Below are positions 56,599 through 64,000 of a DNA stretch of 64,000 bases, one piece after another. The DNA is from Simmondsia chinensis (taxonomy: Eukaryota > Streptophyta > Magnoliopsida > Caryophyllales > Simmondsiaceae): NCBI GenBank assembly GCA_018398585.1, contig JAGTTD010000018.1:7137501-7201500 (forward strand), given 5' to 3'. Position 1 is the stretch's first letter, and every line of letters begins with the position of its first letter. A program made the translations under genes and the position numbers. The notes beneath the pieces were generated by a model that saw only the letters and a program-made list of their open reading frames with translations, had not been told where the DNA came from and searched no databases.

Positions 56599-56842
56599 TG
56601 CTATGATTAAGGATCATAACAAGATAGAAAGTGTAGAGAGAATGAGATGAGAAGAGAATTGAGAGTTAGGGATGAGAAGAGAATATAATTTCTTTAATTA
56701 TCATTCATACATGCTCAAGATTTACACCTTAGTTTACTACTTATATTCCCTACAAACTTTTTATCCACAACCAACTCACCATTAAATCCCAACTAACTTT
56801 TCCGCCATTATTATATTCAATTATATGTACACTTGCTTAACA
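56599..56842 (-). repeat. Solo LTR related to the A/N/E gypsy group
   Basis: On the minus strand it starts TGTTAAGCAAG at 56842, contains GCGGAAAAGTTAGTTGGG and a pyrimidine-rich end (TTCTCTTCTCATC runs), and finishes with a GTTATGATCCTTAATCATAGCA palindrome like that of element A LTRs. There is no internal sequence and no duplication. Ends are approximate. Confidence 0.5.
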
Positions 56843-57463
56843 ATTGAATATCTTATTTCAAAAGCCATGACATTTATTTTACATGTACTGTATGTATATT
56901 TATATTTTGTAATTTTTTTAATTAAAAGCAAAGGCTATTTTATGTATTTAATATAAAATAATGTAGCTTAGATATATAAATTATGTACTAGGAATAACTA
57001 ATATTCTATATTTAGGACATAAATGAAATATGAAAAATAAACATTTTTGTAAATAAATAAATTAATCATATATATTAAATATATAAATTATAAATTATAA
57101 AAAGTTAATTTTATTAATTAAAATTTAATAATATATACAACAAAGACAACAACAATTTGTGGATATACAAATTGTGGATTTTGTATGTATATATGTTCAT
57201 AATATTTGATCAATTTCAAATAAAAGAACCCATTTGATCTTGTCAAATTTGCATCTGAATCAATTTGTGGCGTGTTGTGTCCCATTATGATTGGATCTCT
57301 CCCAGCAACGCCATATCGTATTTGAATCATGTTATTTGGTACGATGTAGGTAGAGCATATGTCTACACTACGTACCCAAGTTAGATTTTTTGGTCTATAG
57401 TATTAAGGTAGCTCAATAAATTATATAATGGGTCCCACCTAAAAAGGAAGATATTATATAAAT
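56843..57463. other. AT-rich intergenic spacer
   Basis: Very AT-rich with no coding or repeat signal that I can support. The minus-strand ORF at 57330-57118 has no recognisable domain. Confidence 0.5.
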
Positions 57464-58097
57464 AGAGGAGCCTTTTTTTTTTTGAACATTAAACCACCCG
57501 AGGGCTAGACATTCATAACTAAACGATCTGAGTTTACAAGGGAAACAACCGAAGGTGGACAAACATGCCACCAATCATGGGAACATCTACGACCTAAATG
57601 ATACAAAGCAACAAAGTGGGCTACCCATTTACAAGATCACGGGGCCCAACAAAATGAAACGAAACATTACTGAAAGAACTTGACGACGATAATAACCTAA
57701 TATCAGTAATAATAGCGCTACATTCCCACGTAGGGGACACAACATGAGAGATAAAATCAATAGCCTGTTTGCAATCCGACTCGATGATAATATTCTTCCA
57801 ACCTCGAGAATCAGCAAGAGAGACTGCAGCTCTAATAGCGAGGGCTTCGGCAATAGGTGGAGACTTTGTGTTGAAAGAACCACACCATCCTCCCACAAGA
57901 TTACCTTGATGATCGCGGGCTACTATGGCAGTAGCCAAACACGAGAGGGTGGAGAAAGCAGCATCCGAGTTGATTTTAATCCAATCCATTGGGGGAGGAG
58001 TCCAACCGGCTGCGGCAGAAGAAGTGCCAGCCAAAGAGGAGCTAATGGGGGGAGCTGAATGCAGGCTAGAAAACTCCATTGCAGCCGAAGAGGAGCC
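57464..58097 (-). mobile_element. 5'-truncated LINE with RNase H domain and 9-bp target duplication
   Basis: Body 57473-58088 flanked by a perfect AGAGGAGCC (57464-57472 and 58089-58097). It ends on the minus strand in poly-A. The minus frame 58088-57621 encodes a plant LINE C-terminal RNase H: WIKINSDAAFS, IVARDHQGNLVGGWCGSF, PIAEALAIRAAVSLADSRG, NIIIESDCKQAIDFIS. The catalytic D, E, D residues (NSDAAF, AEALA, ESDC) are present. A frameshift at about 57625 separates the last 40 or so residues (ending in the WWHVCPPSV region). RT and endonuclease are absent because of 5' truncation. Confidence 0.85.
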
Positions 58098-59584
58098 ATT
58101 GTCCTCAAAGGAATTAATCAATAAAATGTCATCTTTATATTTTTCTCTCTATCTCTTTATTTTTAATGCTTTCCTTTATTATTTAGTTCACATCAATTTA
58201 GATTCGTATCAGGCTTTGCTTAGGATCTTCATTGTTTTGATGGAAAATATTTTTCATCTCAATTCTATCATTTTTTCCATATTTTTATAATAACAAAGAT
58301 AAAATGACTTTACCTTGACAAAAGGGAAAAATATTTTCATTCATGGAGCCAAAGAATTTTTTTTTTTATTATAATCTCATGTCTTCTTCACATAAATTTA
58401 TAAAATAAAACTATCTTCTTTAGCTCAAGGACAAAATTTTGAGAAAGTATTTTTAATTGAAAATATTATGTGAAGAAAAGTTTTCCATAAAAAAATATTT
58501 AATGTTGAATCAAATATGGTCTCAGTCAATTTTCTTATTGTATTATGGTGGTGGTCTACAGTATCTCTTTTCATCGAAAAAGCCGTAAGAATTTCATATT
58601 TGACAACTTGACTTCAATTTCTTTAGAACTACGGGTGTGTATGGGCCAAGCTATTTGCCTTCGGGTGTTTATTTTGCTAAAAAAAGGGGCCAATCTAAGT
58701 CCAAATTCGTCAAGCTCAAGACTGACTTTTACACGTTTATTCACCAAGAAATCTATTGTCAATTCGTCTAACGAGTTTCCCCTACCTTATGCGCAAACCT
58801 TTCCCAAGGTGACTAATGACAACCGACGCAGATGTATAAATAAGAGGCCATTGTGTGTTCTTTGGTTTTAGTATATATATATATATATATATTTATATTA
58901 TAATAAAGTTGGTCCTTCTTTGAAAGTGCACCAAAACTTCATCCAAGCTCTTCCAAAGTTGGGATAATTGAGTTTCCTTCTTACGCATTTAAAAAGGCAT
59001 GTGAAATCTTTATATAATGATAATATGTGAATCAAAATTACTTATAATGTAAACACCACCAGTATATTGCACGATGAAAGGCTAGTATATAATGATATCC
59101 AAGAAATTTTCTTGATAATTGAGGTTCTTTTTGGAACACTTTTTGACAATTGACGTTCTGATGCTTTGCATCATGGGCAAATGGGCAGCAAAAATGTATT
59201 AACCTGCCTATAATATCCAAAAGAAAATTACAAGATCGTCGATAAATGGAAGATGTATCCATATCACAACAATCGTGGGATACGACTTGAGACACCTTGA
59301 TCAATGGGGCAAATGGCCACACTGATTGCTCTTCACCTTTTGAGACATGCCTTAGAAGTACGTTCCTGCTACCTATACCAACACTACAATAGAGACACTT
59401 GAATTTCACCAAATATCGAACTCCAAGAGGAAAAAAAAACCTAGAAATTTCTTGACGATATCATATTGTCATAACTTACTATGTATATTAGAGATGACAA
59501 TGCAGCAGGTAAAACCATCTGCCTACAGGTACCCGTACCAAATTGCGTGTTAGTGAGGCAAGTTGTGGGTGTTAGTAAGGGACA
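58098..59584. other. AT-rich intergenic spacer
   Basis: No gene is supported. It contains a TA microsatellite at 58872-58892. The ORFs at 58545-58871 (+) and 59412-59038 (-) lack known domains and have no gene-like context. Confidence 0.5.
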
Positions 59585-60075
59585 ATTGAAAATAGGGATG
59601 GCATTGGGCCGAGGTGGGTATGGGGTGCCTCCTCCATACCCGTACCCAAAGCCATACCCGTATCTGCCCCATTACCCGCCATGGGTATGAAATGGATACC
59701 CATACTTTCCCCAGTGGGTATACCCATACTCGCCCCATTATCCGCAGGTATCCATTACCCACCCTGTATCCGCCTTAAAGTGAGTACAAAACGATTATCC
59801 ACACCTGCCCAGATTAATTATTTAATACTATTTTTATTAATTCAAATACATTTTTTTTCTAACATTGATAAATAATTTAAGTAATTAAATTTAAGCATGT
59901 ATTTTTTAATTTGAAAGTTAATTAGATCCAAAATAGAGCGGGTATAAAATGGGGCAGGACAGGTATGGAGCGAGGCGAATCGGGTACAACATTATATCCG
60001 TGCTCGCCCCATACTTGTGACGGGAATCTGCGGGTAATGGGTTTTATCTGCCCCATTGCCATCCCTAATTGAAAA
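59585..60075. mobile_element. hAT-type MITE with perfect 8-bp target duplication
   Basis: Body 59593-60067 (475 bp), TAGGGATGGC...GCCATCCCTA, flanked by ATTGAAAA on both sides (59585-59592 and 60068-60075). It has subterminal TACCC/GGGTA clusters. Same family as M1 at 49360-50560. No ORF of its own. Confidence 0.88.
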
Positions 60076-60098
60076 TACTCACCACGGGTGTGGATGGG

Positions 60099-60375
60099 TG
60101 ATACACAAGAAAAATAAGAACTAAGGATAACAAGGAAAGATCAATTGATCTTAATGAGATTGATTGAGAAGTAGAGTTTGAGGGAGGAAAGAAGCAGAGA
60201 ATTTGGAGGGAGAAGAAGAATTTGACTATTTCATTAACATGCCTTCACAATACAATGCTTAATCCTTTCATATGACCCACTTACAAGAATCAACTAACTA
60301 CCTCAATGTAACTAACTTTTATACTTTGTAACTAACTTCTATACAATATTATTCTCAACACTTTTGCCTGTATCA
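60099..60375 (-). repeat. 3' LTR of element F
   Basis: 277 bp; minus strand TGATACAGGC...TGTGTATCA, with 7-bp inverted ends. The adjoining purine-rich CTTCAGGAGGGGACTAT (minus, about 60391-60376) is the likely polypurine tract. Confidence 0.75.
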
Positions 60376-60405
60376 ATAGTCCCCTCCTGAAGAGCACACC
60401 TGGCC

Positions 60406-61820
60406 TCAAGTGTGAAAATCAGGGTAGCGCTTTTGAATGTAAAATAGAAATTCCCATGTTGCCTCTTCCTCCGAAGCATCTTGCCACTTAATCAAAACCT
60501 TCATGGCAGCCTTGTTTGCTCTCTTAACTAGCTGTGTAGCTAGAATAGCTACTGGTACCTTGTGTGATCGTATATCAGAAGTATCAGGAAGTGGAACAAT
60601 TTCATTAGGTAAAGGACCATGATGCAATTTCAGCTGGGAAACATGAAAAACATCATGTATTTGGGCTGTAGCAGGTAGCTCTATACGATATGCTACCTTT
60701 CCAATGATACCAATGATGCATAAAGGACTAAAGAATCGAGGTTCAAGTTTGGCATTACTTCTTGTAGCCACTGTGATTTGTCTATATGAATGAAGCTTTA
60801 GGTAGACCCAATCACCCAGCTGAAATGCCCTCTCTGAAAGCTTCCTGTTTGCATTTTGAATCATCCTGTTCTGGGCCCTCTGCAAATGATACTGTAGGAC
60901 CTTAATCATCTCTTCTCGCTGCACCAAACTCCTGTCCACCACATCCACATTACTTTCCCCTGCAAGATAAGGGAGGTGCAAAGGAGGAGGTTGGCCATAC
61001 ACCAATTCATAAGGTGTTTTCTGTGTAGATGGATGCCAAGTAATAACATACCACCATTCTTACGAGTGGTAACCACTTAACCCAATGTGTTGGGTTGGTG
61101 CTGCACATACAACGCAAGTAAGTTTCCAAAAATTAATGGACAACTTTAGTTTGGCCATCGGTTTGTGGATGGTAAGCCGTGGAGAGAAGAAGATCAACAC
61201 CTTGAATAGAAAACAAAGATTGCCAAAACTCACTTTGAAAAATTGCATCATGATCACTTACAATGGTGCTAGGCAGCCCATGTAACTTTTAGATATTGTC
61301 CATATAAGCTTGAGCAACGGATAATGCAGTGTAAGGATGAGCAAAGGCTACAAAGTGAGCTGCCTTACTCAATCTATCCACTACAACAAAGATCACATCC
61401 TTGCCAAAAGAACTCAGGAGACCTTCAATGAAATCCATTGATATGTCTGTCCATAAGGTATCTAGAATGGGTAGAGGCTAAATCAACCCCGGATATGTTA
61501 CTGTCTCATTCTTACATGCTTGGCATACAGGACAATTTCTGATATAGTGCTTTACAGACTTGGATAGTTCCTTCCAATAAAAAAGGGACTTAATGCATTT
61601 GAGAGTGGCATCTCGACTAGAATGACTTCCACTTGGAGACGTATGCAACCATTGCAAGATCTTGGTACACAAGGACTCATCTTGTCCTACTACAAGCTTG
61701 CCCTTCCTCTTCAATTGTTCATTCTTCCAAGAGTAATGTGGATGGCTGATAGCATTTTGTTGCATTTCCATAATCAATAGCTGCAGTGAAGGGTCTATCT
61801 GCCATGTCAATTACAGCATA
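60406..61820 (-). pseudogene. Integrase and chromodomain of element F, broken
   Basis: 61810-61478 holds the zinc domain (LHTSPSGSHSSRDATLKCIK, NCPVCQACKNE). The catalytic core is spread over three frames, 61470-61010 ([24 protein letters not shown] near 61440, a frameshifted [12 protein letters not shown] near 61240). 61005-60406 is one open block: C-terminal domain (FQLGDWVYLKLHSYRQIT, IHDVFHVSQLK) and a chromodomain (KVLIKWQDASEEEATWEF, KRYPDF) at the very end. The chromodomain marks it as a chromovirus. Chromodomains are thought to guide insertion into chromatin with matching histone marks. Confidence 0.82.
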
Positions 61821-61867
61821 GGATACAAGTTACTCTCTACTGATGAAAATAGCATACATATAACTTC

Positions 61868-63100
61868 CTAGCTGGGAATGTGAGAAAGAGCATTAACCAC
61901 TATGTTCTTTTTTCCCCTCTTGTATTCAAGAATATAGCTAAACCCCGTTAGCTTAGACAACCATACTCTCCGGAAGTGGGTATCGATTCGTTGCTCCAAT
62001 AGAAATTTAAGGCTCTTTTGATCGGTTCTGATGATGAATGTATTATTCAACAAGTACTGTTGCCACTTCTGAACAGCAAAGACAACTGAAAGCAATTCTT
62101 TCTTGTATACTGAGTACATCTGCTGTTTGGGACTGAGATGCTTACTGATATATGCTAGTGGATGATCTTCCTAAAGTAGTACATCACCAATACCGGTGTT
62201 GCAAGCATCAGTCTCCACTGTAAATTGTTTGCAGAAATCAAGTAAGGCCAATACAGGAACAGAGCAGACAACATTCTTTAGAGCATCGAAGTTCAATGGA
62301 GCTTTAGAGGACCAATTCCATCTATTCTTCTGCAGCAACACAGTTAGGGGTCTTGCCAATACACTGTACCCCCTTATAAATCGTCTGTGGTAGCCTGTCA
62401 AGCCTAAAAATCTTTTGATATGTTTGATATTCTGTGGTGTAGGCCATTGTATTACTGCTGTAGTTTTCTTTGGATCTGTAGCCAACCCCTTATAAGATAT
62501 AAAATGACCCAAATACTCAACTTGGGACACTGCAAAAGCACACTTACTCTTCTTAACAAAGAGTTGATGTTTTCTGAGCACTTCAAATGTAAGCTGCAGA
62601 TGTTCAACATGGACGGTTAGAGATGTACTATATATCATAATGTCATCAAAGAAAACCAATATAAGGTAGGGACCAAAGATGGAGTTCATCAAAGCTTGAA
62701 ATGTTGAGGGTGCATTGGTAATTCCAAAAGGCATCACGCAGAACTCATAATGACCCAAGTGTGTTTTGAAAGCAGTTTTATGCTCATCTTCCTTCTGCAT
62801 AAGGATCTGATGGTACCTTGATCTAAGATCCAGCTTGGAGAAATATTATGATCCTCCTAATTTATCCAATAGCTCTTCTATAAGTGGAATAGGGAACTTG
62901 TCCTTTATTGTTGCCTGATTCAAGTCCCTATAATCCGCACGCATGCACCATCCTCCATCTTTTTTCTTAACAAGCACCACAGGTGAAGCATAAGGACTTA
63001 TACTATACTGTATGTGTCCCTTGTTGAGCAACTCTTCGACCATATTCTCTATAACATCCTTCTATAAGCTAGGATATCAGTAGGGACTTTTATTGATTGG
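61868..63100 (-). pseudogene. Reverse transcriptase and RNase H of element F
   Basis: 63043-62846: [39 protein letters not shown]. After a short break near 62840, 62800-62171 is open: [40 protein letters not shown] (catalytic VFFDD intact), VEYLGHFISYKGLATDP, FLGLTGYHRRFIRGYS, ETDACNTGIGDVLL. A stop at about 62172 is followed by RNase H at 62119-61868 (YSVYKKELLSVVFAVQKWQQ, IIRTDQKSLKFLLEQR). It needs few repairs to be complete, which suggests moderate age. Confidence 0.85.
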
Positions 63101-63321
63101 TTGAGTACCAATCTTGAGGTGGATCTTATGGTCAAATGGAGGTCTTGAGGGAGGAAGTTGTTGTGGTTCTTCAAAAACACCAAAGAACTGTTTCAATAGA
63201 GCTTGTACTTCTTTGGCCAAACAGTTATCATTGTTTGCACTGGACTAAATACCTAGTATCATCAGCTCTTAAGCTATCTGATTTTAACCCTTCTGAACAA
63301 TCTTTAGTAGGTGATACAAGG

Positions 63322-64000
63322 TTAGCCAGATAAGGCGTTGTTGATGGCTTTCACCCCAAAAATTTTGCAATCCCGGGCCTGTTCACCCTTCAGCCTGAGT
63401 TGAGTCCCATCGATGGCATAAGACACTGTGAGTTCCTTGAAATTACATTGGATATCCCCCAATATAGCAAGCCACTTTACTCCCAATACCATGTCACATC
63501 CGCCTAACGGAATGAGTATGAAGTCTGATGCATAACAGAATCTTTGCATCTGCCATCTTAGATTAGGATATTGAGTATCACAAAACAAATTACTACCATC
63601 TGCCACTGCTCTTGCTATTGGATCTCGTGTGACCTGGTTACATTGCAGCGTGGATGCAATCTGAGCATATATGAAGTTACGGGTTGAACCAGAATCGATT
63701 AATATGCTTAAGGCTTTCTTGCCCACGTCGCTAGTAACCCTTAATGTCTGAAAGTTCTGAATGCCAGTTAAGGCATGGACAGAAATCTGTGCTGTAGGTT
63801 CAATTTTGACCTGATCTTCATCTTCTTCAAAGGTGACAACTTGTGGTTCTTCATAGTCTTCCTCACTCACATCTATTATAAAAAAGCTGAGGTCCTTTGG
63901 GTCTACATTTATGGCCTCGTTCATACTTTTCATCACAAAAATAGCATAGGCCCCTAGCCATCTTTTCTTGGAGTTTTGATTTTGAAAGGATGCAATGGTT
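63322..64000 (-). pseudogene. gag zinc knuckle and protease of element F
   Basis: The end of gag near 63960-63915 reads YFCDEKYERGHKCR in one frame, the zinc knuckle of gypsy gag. Then comes an acidic linker with SEEDYEEPQVV, then protease with LSILIDSGSTRNFIYAQIAS (about 63710-63650), IPLGGCDMVLGVKWL and the region to GEQARDCKIFGVKA. The block 63936-63322 is open for 204 codons. The gag remainder lies outside the window. Confidence 0.8.

Larger units (their letters stand above)
60099..64000 (-). mobile_element. Ty3/gypsy chromovirus-like element F, minus strand, truncated by the window
   Basis: The 3' LTR at 60099-60375 is followed rightward by integrase with chromodomain, RNase H, RT, protease and the gag zinc knuckle, in gypsy order on the minus strand. 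The 5' half of gag and the 5' LTR lie beyond 64000. Its coding blocks are long, with few breaks compared with A and E. Confidence 0.88.

Noticed and set aside
57744..58290. Plus-strand ORFs at 57744-58058 and 57925-58290
   Set aside because: They overlap the LINE RNase H on the other strand, whose conserved residues and target duplication explain the open frames.
58545..58871. 108-codon plus ORF as a host gene
   Set aside because: It has no domain, no start context or intron evidence, lies in AT-rich sequence, and runs into a microsatellite.

Overview
This is a plant nuclear genomic window, most likely from a core eudicot. The evidence is a spliced single-copy-type plant gene (a PHIP1-like RNA-binding protein with GT-AG introns), plant Ty3/gypsy and Ty1/copia LTR retrotransposons primed by initiator tRNA-Met, tRNA-derived SINEs, an endogenous plant pararetrovirus fragment and hAT-type MITEs. 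The species cannot be named from sequence alone. Roughly 80% of the window is transposon-derived. I see no rRNA, tRNA gene or CRISPR array.

Layout. 1-25287 is a rearranged complex of a Tat-lineage Ty3/gypsy family (called T here). Its LTRs read TGTTTAC...GCAAACA with an adjoining polypurine tract. Each copy carries the RNase H, second (archaeal-type) RNase H and integrase part of pol, followed by an extra ORF in the opposite orientation, then the 3' LTR. Three LTR copies, three ORF copies and two pol copies lie in mixed orientation. Younger insertions interrupt them: gypsy element A (3541-8411), a non-autonomous gag-protease element N (17285-21486, perfect 5-bp target duplication) and a 1.9-kb solo LTR (23030-24956).

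25288-32160 is a decayed copia 3' end into which gypsy element E (26191-31946, perfect target duplication) inserted. 32234-35055 holds two SINEs, a hAT transposase fragment and a scrambled endogenous pararetrovirus. 35596-44091 is the only convincing host gene: five coding exons encoding 451 aa, with a lysine-rich N terminus, two RRMs and a CCHC zinc knuckle. Its 5.6-kb third intron holds repeats. 44100-46350 contains nested MITEs.

46348-56498 is a deep nest. A DNA transposon with long terminal inverted repeats holds a minus-strand copia (46403-55400) and a LINE tail (55605-56191). The copia in turn holds a hAT-like MITE containing another hAT-like MITE, plus a three-LTR tandem array of a non-autonomous LTR element. 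56599-60098 holds a solo LTR, a 5'-truncated LINE with an RNase H domain, and a hAT MITE with a perfect 8-bp duplication. 60099-64000 is the 3' part of a minus-strand chromovirus-like gypsy element running off the window.

The transposons are almost all inactive. Many premature stops in elements A and E look like C-to-T changes of CAA, CAG, CGA or TGG codons, as expected of long-methylated DNA. Element N is the least decayed LTR element. It kept gag and protease in one frame but replaced reverse transcriptase, RNase H and most of integrase with unrecognised sequence, so it would have depended on another element for mobility.
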